Assembly (NCBI GenBank): GCA_023418095.1
Contig: JAEZDL010000018.1
Span: 1 to 28,341, forward strand
Origin: Bacteroidota bacterium
GTDB lineage: Bacteria > Bacteroidota > Bacteroidia > Flavobacteriales_F > PHOS-HE28
Direction: 5' to 3'
DNA: 28,341 nucleotides
The notes under the pieces are model-generated. The model worked only from the letters and a program-made list of their open reading frames with translations. It had not been told where the DNA came from and ran no database searches. Below are positions 7,491 through 15,147 of this stretch, one piece after another. The stretch's first letter is position 1. Each line of letters begins with the position of its first letter. A program made the translations under genes and the position numbers.

Positions 7491-8045
7491 CTACATCTTT
7501 TCGTAATCCATATCCACCTTCACGGTGATCTCCTCTGCGATGTTCTTTCGCACCACACCGGGAATGGTGATGTCGTGATCCTCGGGCTTCACGATGAATT
7601 CGCTCGTGGCCTCCACGGTGCCATCGGGGTTCACCGTGATCTTGCCGGGATGCGAAACCTGTTTCGTGACGCCATGTATGGTGAGGTCGCCGGCCACGGT
7701 GACATCATAACTTCCCGGGGTCTTCAATTGATCGGCGGTGATCCCTTCGACCTTTCCCTTGAATTCGGCCTTGGGATGGGTGTTGCTCTCCATGTAATTC
7801 TCGTTGAAGTGCTCCTGCATGAGCGCCTTCTCGAATTCAAAGGCTTTGATCAGCGCAGCGAACTGGATCGCACCGGTTGATGCGTCCCACACGCTCGAGA
7901 CCTTCTTGTTGTGCGCCTCGATGTTCTCCACCGGTGTTTCAGAGAAGAAGGAGATGTTCCCGTTACGGGTTCCGTAGCGCTCCTGCGCTACCGCCGCCAG
8001 TGGCATGAACGCCAGGGCGAGAATGAGGTTCTTCGGGGTCTTCAT
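7491..8045 (-). CDS. YceI-family periplasmic lipid-binding-like protein (first copy)
   Basis: This 184-residue protein starts at the ATG at 8045, which begins a clean signal peptide (MKTPKNLILALAFMPLAAVAQ). The frame is open further upstream but that part overlaps the previous gene and has no signal sequence. The mature domain is the lipocalin-like YceI barrel: 'NGNISFFSETPVENIEAHNK', 'LMQEHFNENYMES', 'GDLTIHGVTKQV', and the end 'EEITVKVDMDYEKM'. YceI barrels bind long isoprenoid or quinone-like lipids in the periplasm. It follows the OB-fold protein by 13 bp and shares the operon with two cytochrome-like lipoproteins, which suggests a link to membrane redox chemistry. A second, divergent YceI copy lies at 15144-15704. 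Confidence 0.92.
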   Translation of the reverse strand: MKTPKNLILALAFMPLAAVAQERYGTRNGNISFFSETPVENIEAHNKKVSSVWDASTGAIQFAALIKAFEFEKALMQEHFNENYMESNTHPKAEFKGKVEGITADQLKTPGSYDVTVAGDLTIHGVTKQVSHPGKITVNPDGTVEATSEFIVKPEDHDITIPGVVRKNIAEEITVKVDMDYEKM

Positions 8046-8058
8046 CGTCTTGTTGGTT

Positions 8059-8487
8059 TTATCGTTCGTTGGAGGCCACGCATCGCTGCAGCAGCACATC
8101 CATCAGCATTCCTTTGCAGAATCCTTTCACTTTCACGTGATCGCCGGCCTTCCATTCCGCGGGCAGATCGGCGGCCTTGAATTCACAGACCACGCCGGCC
8201 AGCGGATCGCCGGTCTCCAGGATCACATTGCGCAGTTCGCCATCGCCCTGGCCGATCTCGCGGATGGATCCGCTCACTTCGATCACCTGCTCGGTGGTGC
8301 CCACGAACGTGGCGTTGGCGGCGCTTTCATCATCCTGGAATTTCTGGAGCAGATGCTCTGCGGAGATCGAATGCACCGGTGTGGCCGAAGCCGCTCCTGC
8401 AGGCGCACGATTGTATTCTGAGAGCCCGATGGCTCCGCCGATCACCGCAACCGCGGCAGCAATGGCTATGATGGTCCCTGTTCTCAT
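8059..8487 (-). CDS. Membrane-anchored OB-fold (tRNA_anti-like) protein
   Basis: This 142-residue protein uses the ATG at 8487, just before an uncleaved or weakly cleaved N-terminal membrane segment (MRTGTIIAIAAAVAVIGGAIG). The long in-frame extension upstream reads through the cytochrome gene and is rejected. The body from about residue 50 is a small OB-fold of the tRNA_anti-like type: 'VIEVSGSIREIGQGD', 'RNVILETGDPLAGVVCEF', 'AGDHVKVKGFCKGML'. Such envelope OB-folds are common beside YceI and cytochromes in Bacteroidota. Despite the family name, no RNA-binding role is implied outside the cytoplasm. Two or three cysteines ('VVCEF', 'GFCKG', 'QRCVAS') could form a disulfide. It lies 5 bp after the upstream cytochrome gene. 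Confidence 0.82.
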   Translation of the reverse strand: MRTGTIIAIAAAVAVIGGAIGLSEYNRAPAGAASATPVHSISAEHLLQKFQDDESAANATFVGTTEQVIEVSGSIREIGQGDGELRNVILETGDPLAGVVCEFKAADLPAEWKAGDHVKVKGFCKGMLMDVLLQRCVASNER

Positions 8488-8492
8488 CGTTC

Positions 8493-8855
8493 TCAATTGT
8501 TCGGTGATCCCTGATCGAGCCAGGCCTGGATCTGTTGCATCTCGCAGCTCGGTAACGGTCCGGTGGGTGGCATGGCCGGTGAAGCTCTTTGGATCACCCG
8601 TGCATGCAGATCGCCGTTCTGCGCGATCCCCAGAATGTTGGCGTCGACCGTGAGGTTCGGAGATTGGCCACCGTTCACGTGACAGCCCGGGATCGCGCAA
8701 CGTGTCTGTATCAACGGCTTGATCGTTCCGGAGAACGTCACCGCCGTAACATCGCAGAAGTTGCTCGGATAAAGCTCCTCCTCGTTGTCGTAGTAGCAGC
8801 CTGCGAGCAGCAACATACCTGGCAACAACAGCGCTATGTTAAGATGGGATCTCAT
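8493..8855 (-). CDS. Cytochrome-c-like lipoprotein with CX4CH heme motif
   Basis: This 120-residue lipoprotein has signal peptide MRSHLNIALLLPGMLLLAGC with lipobox 'LLAGC' and lipidated C20. It has one cytochrome-c-like domain, 'VTFSGTIKPLIQTRCAIPGCH' (residues 39-59). The heme attachment site is C53-A-I-P-G-C58-H59, that is CX4CH rather than CXXCH. A likely distal ligand is M95 in 'ASPAMPPTGPLPSCEM'. The end, 'IQAWLDQGSPNN', closely matches the end of the neighbouring lipoprotein (8859-9614), so the two are tandem duplicates. It probably carries electrons at the outer face of the inner membrane or at the outer membrane. Three bp separate it from the upstream gene, which is consistent with one operon. 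Confidence 0.85.
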   Translation of the reverse strand: MRSHLNIALLLPGMLLLAGCYYDNEEELYPSNFCDVTAVTFSGTIKPLIQTRCAIPGCHVNGGQSPNLTVDANILGIAQNGDLHARVIQRASPAMPPTGPLPSCEMQQIQAWLDQGSPNN

Positions 8856-8858
8856 CGC

Positions 8859-9614
8859 CTAGTTGTTCGGTGCACCGGCATCGATCCATGCGAGGAATTG
8901 CTGGATCTTGCAGTCTGAAAGTTGTGGACCGCTGGGCGGCATGGCGATCGCACCCGGCAGATGCTGGATCGAACCGGCAAGGCGGCCATCCAGTGCAACG
9001 GTCTGCAACACGGAGTGCGACGTGAAGTTCAATCCGCCCTGAGGTGATCCACCGCTGTGGCAACCCTGGCAGTGCTGCTGAATGATCGGGACGATGGTGC
9101 CTGAATAGGTCACGTTCAACGTATCGCAACCGGTGGCCACACAACTCGTGTTCTGGGCACCTTCGTTCAACCATTGTCCGATGATCGCGATCTGTGCTTG
9201 AGTGAGCGGGTTCTGCGGCGGCGGCGGCATGCGATCGTCCGGATCGTTCTCATTGATCACTTCCCAGAAGTCGCCATCCTGAACGATATCGCTGTTCATC
9301 AACGATCCGTAACTGGTGATCTGGATGTCGTCATTATCATCGGTGCCAACATTATGGCAACCGGGCACGGCACAGTTCGAAGTAAGGATCGGCAACACCT
9401 GCTGCTGGAAATAGATCACCGTGCTATCGCAGGTAACTTCCTCCCCATTTCCGTTGCCATTCCCATTCCCATTCCCATTTCCATTTCCATTGCTGCCGTC
9501 CACGAACGGGTCATCAGGCAATACGGGTGGTTCATGCTTGCAACCTGTGAAAAGGCCGATCGAAAGCACCAGCAGAGCTGCGCTTAACAGGGGAAGGACA
9601 GATCTTGCTTCCAT
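8859..9614 (-). CDS. Two-domain cytochrome-c-like lipoprotein with Asn-Gly linker
   Basis: Starting at the ATG at 9614 this gives 251 residues with signal peptide and lipobox 'LFTGC' (C25). A linker of eight Asn-Gly pairs (encoded at 9444-9491) follows, then two cytochrome-like domains. Domain 1 (about 63-155) has a CX4CH site 'CAVPGCH' (C81, C86, H87) and a possible ligand M129 in 'RMPPPP'. Domain 2 (about 165-251) has a standard 'CQGCH' site (C182, C185, H186) and M225 in 'AIAMPPSGP'. Domain 2 is a clear relative of the single domain in the next gene. It is probably a di-heme electron carrier anchored by lipid, with the flexible linker giving reach. It is the first gene of the run and has a good promoter about 65 bp upstream. 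An ATG at 9671 would place extra residues before the signal peptide. Confidence 0.85.
   Translation of the reverse strand: MEARSVLPLLSAALLVLSIGLFTGCKHEPPVLPDDPFVDGSNGNGNGNGNGNGNGNGEEVTCDSTVIYFQQQVLPILTSNCAVPGCHNVGTDDNDDIQITSYGSLMNSDIVQDGDFWEVINENDPDDRMPPPPQNPLTQAQIAIIGQWLNEGAQNTSCVATGCDTLNVTYSGTIVPIIQQHCQGCHSGGSPQGGLNFTSHSVLQTVALDGRLAGSIQHLPGAIAMPPSGPQLSDCKIQQFLAWIDAGAPNN
9444..9491 (-). repeat. Hexanucleotide tandem repeat encoding (Asn-Gly)8
   Basis: Eight six-base units of the form AAT-GGN (one AAC-GGA) lie inside the two-domain cytochrome gene. Because the unit is six bases, slippage would change linker length by whole Asn-Gly pairs without shifting the frame. The third-position variation (GGA, GGG, GGC) shows that it is not a perfect recent expansion. 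Confidence 0.85.
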
Positions 9615-9675
9615 TGATGGGCGTCTTGTACGATCGGGGAGCACTTGCGCTATGTGTGACCGTTGTTCCACGAAG

Positions 9676-9707
9676 CAAAACTACCGGGACGTGGTGGGCT
9701 TAAAAAG
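9676..9707 (-). promoter_or_regulatory. Bacteroidetes-type promoter of the cytochrome/YceI operon
   Basis: On the minus strand the -7 element is TAGTTTTG (9683-9676), an exact TAnnTTTG match. About 20 bp upstream lies a T-rich -33 candidate (CTTT or TTTT, 9707-9703), one mismatch from TTTG. The leader to the ATG at 9614 would be about 55-60 nt. The 9615-9767 gap otherwise shows nothing. Confidence 0.6.
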
Positions 9708-9767
9708 CCGGACCTGACGAAGCGGGAAAAGAGAGGGATGGAATGGGAACTGCCTGTAAGGGGCAAC

Positions 9768-9989
9768 TCATGCATGGGCACGCATGGCGGTGCCGGTAGT
9801 GAGGGAAACCTCGCGCAAATTCGCCATCAATGCAATGGCGTCCAAGGAATTATGATAACGCGGATCCTGGTTGAACTTGATGATCAATCCCAGTTGTTCC
9901 GAAGGATCCACGGAAAGTAGAAGATCACGATCGCGCGGATCCATGGTCTTCAATACATCGATCGTGATATCGTTAGGTGTAGCATCCAT
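9768..9989 (-). CDS. Small unknown protein B, paralogue of 11276-11488
   Basis: This is a 73-residue protein with no recognised family, starting at ATG 9989, 31 bp after the stop of the BNR-repeat gene. It shares a gap-free alignment of 50 residues (23 identical by hand count) with the small protein at 11276-11488, including 'RDR', 'PRYHN-x-LDAIAL' and a 21-residue spacer of equal length. In the conserved 12-codon core most differences are synonymous (for example TAT/TAC, CAT/CAC, ATT/ATC), which argues strongly that both are translated. No signal peptide is seen; it is probably cytoplasmic and helical. The frame is open upstream into the BNR gene, so a non-ATG start a few codons earlier is possible. 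Confidence 0.65.
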   Translation of the reverse strand: MDATPNDITIDVLKTMDPRDRDLLLSVDPSEQLGLIIKFNQDPRYHNSLDAIALMANLREVSLTTGTAMRAHA

Positions 9990-10020
9990 GAGCCTCTCAT
10001 GGACCAAGTATCGGACCAGA

Positions 10021-11217
10021 TCAATTCCCGAGCACCACCAGGCTGCGCTGGATCGAAGTGCCATCAGCATGAACAAGCCGCACCACATAATTGCCGGGCG
10101 CGAGCTGTTCAATGAAGGCCTTTTTCTTGCCTACCGGCCACATCGTGCGATCCACGAGGCGGCCATCCATCAACCTCACTTCGAGTGTGGATCCTTCCCG
10201 GGTGATCTCCAGATCGGAAAGCTCGATGTTCACCGGTCCTTTGCTCGGGTTCGGATAGATCCTCAGATCGGCATTGGTGCTCATCACATCGATCGCCTGT
10301 GGCCCGCCCGCTGGATCGTACTTGATGATCGTTCCGTTCGCACCGGCGGCCACTGCAACGCCATCCTTCACGTCAAGCCCACCCAGTTCCGAGAACGCTT
10401 CGGAATCCATTTCCTCCCATGTGGAACCTTGATCGAGCGATCGGAGGATCAACCCGTTGTCGCCTATGGCATAAACGAGTGAGGGATCTTCCGAGGCGAA
10501 GGCCCCGACTTCGAGTGCACTGCCATATTCGATCGTATTCCAGTTCATTCCAAGATCGTTGGAACGAAGGATCTCGGCCGGTGGACCTGCGATCAAACCG
10601 GTCTGCGCGGCATCAGTGAGAAAGATCACATCCACAAGATCCTCACCTCCAGCCAGCGATGTCTCCGTCCAGGAATCCCCGCCATCGGTGGTGCGCAGGT
10701 AAGTTCCGCCGCGGCCCACCACGATCACGTTCAGCGCATCGATCGCGTGGATCCCGTGCAATCGTTCCGTGGATCCGGAATTCTGCAATGTCCAGGTCTC
10801 GCCGCCATCGGCACTGTATACCAGGCCGCCATCGCGCCCGGAAGCCCACACATCGTTCCCGTTGAAAGTGATATCGTAGAGTACGTTCGGCGCACCCGTC
10901 GCGATCAGGGTCCAGTTCGCACCATTATCCACCGATCGGCCGATCTGCCCGTCATCCGCCGCGAACAGCAATGTATCACCGTTCAAGCGTACGATCGCCT
11001 CGATGTCACCGGCTTGCGCCAGCGTTTGGGTGCTCCAGCTCCCGCCGCCATCGGTGGTCTTCAACAGCGTACCGAACTCGCCGCCCACCCAATAGGTCTG
11101 TGCATCATCAACAAGCACGGCACCGAGTTCGTTCAATGTTCCGCTCTGCAGCGTGGTCCACTGGCCGTAACTGTTCATACCGATCAACAGAAGAGAGGTG
11201 ATGGCGATGTTCTTCAT
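10021..11217 (-). CDS. Secreted BNR/YCF48-like repeat protein with T9SS sorting domain
   Basis: This 398-residue protein has signal peptide MKNIAITSLLLIGMNSYGQ. It then has about seven beta-propeller blades bearing Asp-box type repeats, for example 'LLKTTDGGGSWSTQ', 'SVDNGANWTL', 'YSADGGETWTL', 'RTTDGGDSWTE' and 'RSLDQGSTWEE'. These folds occur in sialidases and in photosystem assembly factor YCF48, but no catalytic set is evident, so a binding or structural role is more likely. Residues from about 315 form a type IX secretion C-terminal sorting domain ('LRIYPNPSKGPVNIEL', ending 'NYVVRLVHADG'), which means export to the cell surface. It sits between two small paralogous genes on the same strand, an unusual arrangement. 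Confidence 0.9.
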   Translation of the reverse strand: MKNIAITSLLLIGMNSYGQWTTLQSGTLNELGAVLVDDAQTYWVGGEFGTLLKTTDGGGSWSTQTLAQAGDIEAIVRLNGDTLLFAADDGQIGRSVDNGANWTLIATGAPNVLYDITFNGNDVWASGRDGGLVYSADGGETWTLQNSGSTERLHGIHAIDALNVIVVGRGGTYLRTTDGGDSWTETSLAGGEDLVDVIFLTDAAQTGLIAGPPAEILRSNDLGMNWNTIEYGSALEVGAFASEDPSLVYAIGDNGLILRSLDQGSTWEEMDSEAFSELGGLDVKDGVAVAAGANGTIIKYDPAGGPQAIDVMSTNADLRIYPNPSKGPVNIELSDLEITREGSTLEVRLMDGRLVDRTMWPVGKKKAFIEQLAPGNYVVRLVHADGTSIQRSLVVLGN

Positions 11218-11275
11218 CTGGGCTGGAGATTTCAGGGGGCAAAGGTGATCTCGGAAGAGTGCGGCCGATGGGGAA

Positions 11276-11488
11276 TTATGATGGAACGGTATTTTTCGTT
11301 GATGAAGGGGGAATGCTCCCCATGCGATCCTTCAATTCCATGAGCCGGCTGGTGAGCGCGATCGCGTCGAGCGTATTGTGGTAACGCGGCATGCGGTTCA
11401 AGCGCATGATCATGCCGGGCAAAAGATCGGTGTTCGCTGCCAGCAGTTGGCGTCGATCGCGCAGGTCCACTTTCATCAATGCATCCAT
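11276..11488 (-). CDS. Small unknown protein A, paralogue of 9768-9989
   Basis: This protein is about 70 residues from ATG 11488 and lies 106 bp after the LytTR regulator stop codon and 58 bp before the BNR gene. Its core, 'DLRDRRQLL ... PRYHNTLDAIAL', aligns without gaps to the small protein at 9768-9989. The tail 'GSIPPSSTKNTVPS' is unrelated and low in complexity. The frame is open farther upstream, so the exact start is uncertain. No domain, signal peptide or membrane segment is seen. The conservation pattern (amino acids kept, third codon positions changed) supports a real protein. Being next to a LytTR regulator and a surface protein, it could be regulatory; this is speculation. Confidence 0.62.
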   Translation of the reverse strand: MDALMKVDLRDRRQLLAANTDLLPGMIMRLNRMPRYHNTLDAIALTSRLMELKDRMGSIPPSSTKNTVPS

Positions 11489-11594
11489 GGCGTTGCGTTC
11501 TTCGCGAACAAAATTCGACCGGCAGTGAACGCAGATCGGCACCGATCGTAACGAAACGGGAATATCAGGCGATGAGATGGATCGGCGCCGTTGA

Positions 11595-12347
11595 TCACCG
11601 CCCTGCGAGCCAGCGCTTGAAATCGGCCGAACGTTCACTGCTCACGATCGCATCGTCATCATACGGCGGCGAGAGCAACACTTTCACGCGGCTCTTGCTG
11701 TAGGCCAGCAATTCCTTGATGCTGTGCAGATGCACGAGCAACTGACGGTTCAGGCGGAAGAACTTCTCCGGATCGAGCTGCAGTTCCAGCCGGTCGAGGC
11801 TTTCCTCCAGCGGGAGGTCACGGCCTTCGAGCGTTCGCAGGAAAGTGTTCTTCTGCAGGGAATGGATGTAGGCGATCTGCTCGGGTTCAACCAGCTTGAA
11901 ATGATCGCCGTACCGGATCAGGAAACGTTTGATCGGTGCGGCTGTGCGTACAGGTCCCGGCCTTTCCGTAAGTGATGCGTGATCGCGCACCACCGCCGAT
12001 CTTTTCAGTCTTTCAACGGCTGATGCGAGTTCATCCTTCTTGATCGGCTTCAACAGATAGTCCAGTGCGTTCACACGAAAGGCCTTCAATGCGAATTCAT
12101 CATACGCCGTGGTGAAGATCACCGGGCATTCCACTTCCACCTGCTTGAATATCTCGAAGCTTTCCCCATCGGCCAGTTGCACATCGAAGAACGCCACATC
12201 GGGCATTTCGTTCTCCCTGAACCAATGCACCGCACCTGCGATCGTTGGCACGTCGGCGATCACTTCGATCGATGGATCGATCTCCACGAGCAATTTGCGC
12301 ATGCGCGTTACCGCAGCGGATTCATCTTCGATCAGCAATACTCTCAT
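11595..12347 (-). CDS. LytTR-family response regulator
   Basis: This 250-residue regulator has an N-terminal receiver domain (1-120) with acidic 'IEDE' (6-9), phospho-acceptor D55 in 'AFFDVQLADG', T80 and K100 in 'YLLKPIKK'. The C-terminal LytTR DNA-binding domain (about 138-250) includes 'FLIRYGDHFKLVEPEQIAYI', 'RTLEGRDLPLEESLDRLE' and 'FFRLNRQLLVHLHSIKEL'. Its gene overlaps the 3' end of the propeller sensor kinase by 26 bp, so the pair is cognate and co-translated. In Bacteroidota such LytS/LytTR pairs usually control nearby envelope or secreted protein genes; local targets could be the YceI and T9SS genes around it. Confidence 0.94.
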   Translation of the reverse strand: MRVLLIEDESAAVTRMRKLLVEIDPSIEVIADVPTIAGAVHWFRENEMPDVAFFDVQLADGESFEIFKQVEVECPVIFTTAYDEFALKAFRVNALDYLLKPIKKDELASAVERLKRSAVVRDHASLTERPGPVRTAAPIKRFLIRYGDHFKLVEPEQIAYIHSLQKNTFLRTLEGRDLPLEESLDRLELQLDPEKFFRLNRQLLVHLHSIKELLAYSKSRVKVLLSPPYDDDAIVSSERSADFKRWLAGR

Positions 12348-15147
12348 CAGCTTCGATCAAAGGTATGTGTACGGTGAACCGATCATTCTCCCGGTTGACG
12401 GTGATCTCCCGATGGGTGAATGCGGCATAACGTTTCCGGATGCTTTCAAGCCCGAATCCCGTGGAACGCGGGGCGGTGATGCGCGCATGGATCGGATTGC
12501 TGACGATCACTTGGCCGGCCACGGAACGCACATCGATCCGCAACGGTTCCTGCTGTGTGGCCACGTTGTGCTTCAATGAATTCTCCACGAGCAATTGTAG
12601 CGCGAGGGGTACGATGAACATTTCGCGATCGCGGCGATCCACCTGCACGTCCAATTCGATCGCCTTTCCGAAGCGGTGCTGCTCCAGTGCGAAATAGTTC
12701 TCGAGCAATCGCAATTCCTCATCGAGCGTGATCAGTTCCTTGTCGCGTACCAGGAGGATGTTCCTGAAGAAAAGGCTCAGCTTGTCCACATGCTGCACGG
12801 CGCGCGAAGGTTCCGTCTCGATCAGTTCCATCAATGTGTTGAAGCTGTTGAAGAGGAAATGCGGATCGACCTGGCTGCGCAAGGCTTCGAGCTGGAAGCG
12901 CACTTTCTCCTGCTCCATCCGCTCGCGCTCACGTAACCTCCGATCGCGTGCGCGCATCACCAGCACCACGATCGAAAGCAGCAGCGCCGCGGATAGAGCG
13001 ATCACCCAGGGCCGTTGCCAGAGCGGCGCGGTCACCTTGAATTGGATCGATGTCCATTCCTCATCGGACGGTACGTCACCGATGAATGACCTGATCTGCA
13101 GTTCGTATTCGCCGGGCGGAAGTGCTGAGAAGTAGATCTGCCGGTCGCGCGTCACCTGGCCGCGTTGATCGTTCGGGAGCAGACGGTATTGGAACCGCAC
13201 CGCACCGGGATCCACCCAATGTATCGCAGTGAATTCGACCGAAAGACGATCGTGATCATACGGCAGTGCGATCTCCTTGTTGCGATCGAGCAGGACGCCA
13301 CCTGAACGGAAAGCACTGATCGATGTTGTGATCCGATCGCTGAAATGCCATTCCTTCGGTCGCATGCGCAAAAGCCCGCGATCGGTCGCAAGCCACAGTG
13401 AACCATCCATGTCCTTGTCCACCGCGTTCAATTCGACCTGGATGTTCTCCAACCCGAGGCGTGCCGTGGCATCGGTGGCCTGGCCCGATCGCAGATCATG
13501 TACGAGCGTGGCGCTGCTGCCGAATGCGATCAAATGCCGATCGAGCTGGGCCAATGCGAACAGATCGGAATCGAACGGCCGCATTGCTGCGTGGTGGCAT
13601 TCCCGATCGCTGGTGACCTTGCAGAAACCCGTGCCCGGCCCGGCCGCCCATGCACCATTCCGCCCCGCATCCACCAGTGAATAGAATCTGCCTTCCCCGC
13701 CCAGCAGTGATCTCCAACTTCCATCGGGGAGTAATTGCAGAACACCGTTGCCGTCGGTGGCTGCGAGTGTGGATCCATCATCCAGTGGAAGCACATCGAA
13801 CACGAACCCGGGCGACGGCAGTGCGAATCGGGTGAAACCACTGTCATCGTACCGGCATAGACCTTCAAGCGTTGCGAACCAGACCGATCCGCCGCTTGCC
13901 TTCACCGAAAGCACATTGTCGCTCAAGGCTGAATTGGTGCTATTGAAATATGCGATCGCATCACCGGGATCGACCCTTATCGCGCCTCCGCCGAAGGTGC
14001 CTGCCCATATCGATCCATCTTCAGCGGCTTCCAGTGAAACGATGGGTGTTCGCTGATCGATCCGCACCGGGACGCGTGTGAGTTGCTGGTGACCTGCGAA
14101 ACCCACCGGGTGATGGAAAAGTCCTTCGGACGTGGCGAACCAGATCCTGCCCTCCCCGTCGGCGCACAACGCTCCGGCGTTCCGCATATCCACGCCCTCA
14201 TGGTCATCCACGAAAAGGATCGCGGCATCGCTGCGGTAAAGCCGGTCCGTTCCATTGCACCACCACACGGCTCCGTACCGATCGATCAACATGTCGTGGA
14301 TCATGTCACGCCCGGTCTCCGGGATCCGCTCATACGTGCTTCGCTGTTCACGCTCATGAACGATCACGGCGCCGTTGCGCGTGCCGAGCCACACCACATC
14401 ATCGATCACGGAGATCGCGGTGATCTTCCCGTGTTGCCATGCAGTGTCGGGTATGGAAATATTCCCGGAACGTGGATCCCAACTGAAGGCACCACTGCGA
14501 TCGGTACCGGCCCAGATCGTGCCATTGGAGGTCGTGGTAACGCAGAGGATCAGGTTGTCCGGCGCGCCATCCTGTTCACCCAGCGTCCTTGTGACCTGTG
14601 CGCCATCGCAGAGCGAAAGTCCCTGATCGGTCGCGGCCACCACGGTGCCATCCGGGAGCAGGCCCAAACCGTTCACATGCTCGTCGCGCAAACCGCTCAC
14701 CTGATCCGTTCTTCCAGAATTCCGGTCGAACCGGATGATCCCTCCGCCATGCGTTGCGATCCAGAGCACACCGGAACTGTCGATGAGCAGATCGTTCACC
14801 TGACGCTCCACCAGGACATCATCTGTAAAGATGGTATCGCACCGATCGATGCCACAGCGAAGGATCGTACCATCATCCATGGCAATCAACAACTCATCGC
14901 CTGCGGTGCTCATCGCGGTGATGGTGACGCCTTCCAGGCGCAGCCTGGTCTCCACGCGTTCGCCATCGGTGCGGAGCAGCCCGATCTCTGTTCCAAGCCA
15001 GAGCGATCCATCCTGATCCTGTGCGAACCGCTTGATCGAAGGCCTTTCCTGGCCGGATCGGATCTCGATCGTACGCGTATGCGGGAATTGCGCTCGCAAT
15101 GCGGACTGCATCAACAAACACACGATGCAGACGGACAAATACCTCAT
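12322..15147 (-). CDS. Propeller-type sensor histidine kinase (LytS-like, HisKA_3-less)
   Basis: This 941-residue kinase has, in order: a signal peptide (MRYLSVCIVCLLMQSALRAQ), about 600 residues of two-component regulator propeller repeats ('SLWLGTEIGLLRTDG', 'LWIATHGGGIIRFDR', 'SIWAGTFGGGAIRVDP', 'SLWLATDRGLLRMRP'), a Y_Y_Y domain ('YRLLPNDQRGQVTRDRQIYF', 'PPGEYELQIRSF'), one membrane helix near 712-732, a coiled coil, and a LytS-type kinase core. The phospho-histidine H763 lies in 'LRSQVDPHFLFNSFNTL'; the ATPase has 'LLVENSLKHN' and 'GFGLESIRKRY'. The sensor faces the periplasm. The start overlaps the YceI stop codon by four bases (ATGA), and the end overlaps the LytTR gene, so the three form one coupled operon. 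Confidence 0.95.
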   Translation of the reverse strand: MRYLSVCIVCLLMQSALRAQFPHTRTIEIRSGQERPSIKRFAQDQDGSLWLGTEIGLLRTDGERVETRLRLEGVTITAMSTAGDELLIAMDDGTILRCGIDRCDTIFTDDVLVERQVNDLLIDSSGVLWIATHGGGIIRFDRNSGRTDQVSGLRDEHVNGLGLLPDGTVVAATDQGLSLCDGAQVTRTLGEQDGAPDNLILCVTTTSNGTIWAGTDRSGAFSWDPRSGNISIPDTAWQHGKITAISVIDDVVWLGTRNGAVIVHEREQRSTYERIPETGRDMIHDMLIDRYGAVWWCNGTDRLYRSDAAILFVDDHEGVDMRNAGALCADGEGRIWFATSEGLFHHPVGFAGHQQLTRVPVRIDQRTPIVSLEAAEDGSIWAGTFGGGAIRVDPGDAIAYFNSTNSALSDNVLSVKASGGSVWFATLEGLCRYDDSGFTRFALPSPGFVFDVLPLDDGSTLAATDGNGVLQLLPDGSWRSLLGGEGRFYSLVDAGRNGAWAAGPGTGFCKVTSDRECHHAAMRPFDSDLFALAQLDRHLIAFGSSATLVHDLRSGQATDATARLGLENIQVELNAVDKDMDGSLWLATDRGLLRMRPKEWHFSDRITTSISAFRSGGVLLDRNKEIALPYDHDRLSVEFTAIHWVDPGAVRFQYRLLPNDQRGQVTRDRQIYFSALPPGEYELQIRSFIGDVPSDEEWTSIQFKVTAPLWQRPWVIALSAALLLSIVVLVMRARDRRLRERERMEQEKVRFQLEALRSQVDPHFLFNSFNTLMELIETEPSRAVQHVDKLSLFFRNILLVRDKELITLDEELRLLENYFALEQHRFGKAIELDVQVDRRDREMFIVPLALQLLVENSLKHNVATQQEPLRIDVRSVAGQVIVSNPIHARITAPRSTGFGLESIRKRYAAFTHREITVNRENDRFTVHIPLIEADESIADRR

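Noticed and set aside
9444..9491. Possible CRISPR or minisatellite
   Set aside because: The repeat unit is six bases, without spacers, and sits in frame within a lipoprotein linker.
9880..9895. Fnr-like TTGAT-ATCAA site
   Set aside because: The half-site gap is one base instead of four, and it lies within the coding region of the small protein at 9768-9989.
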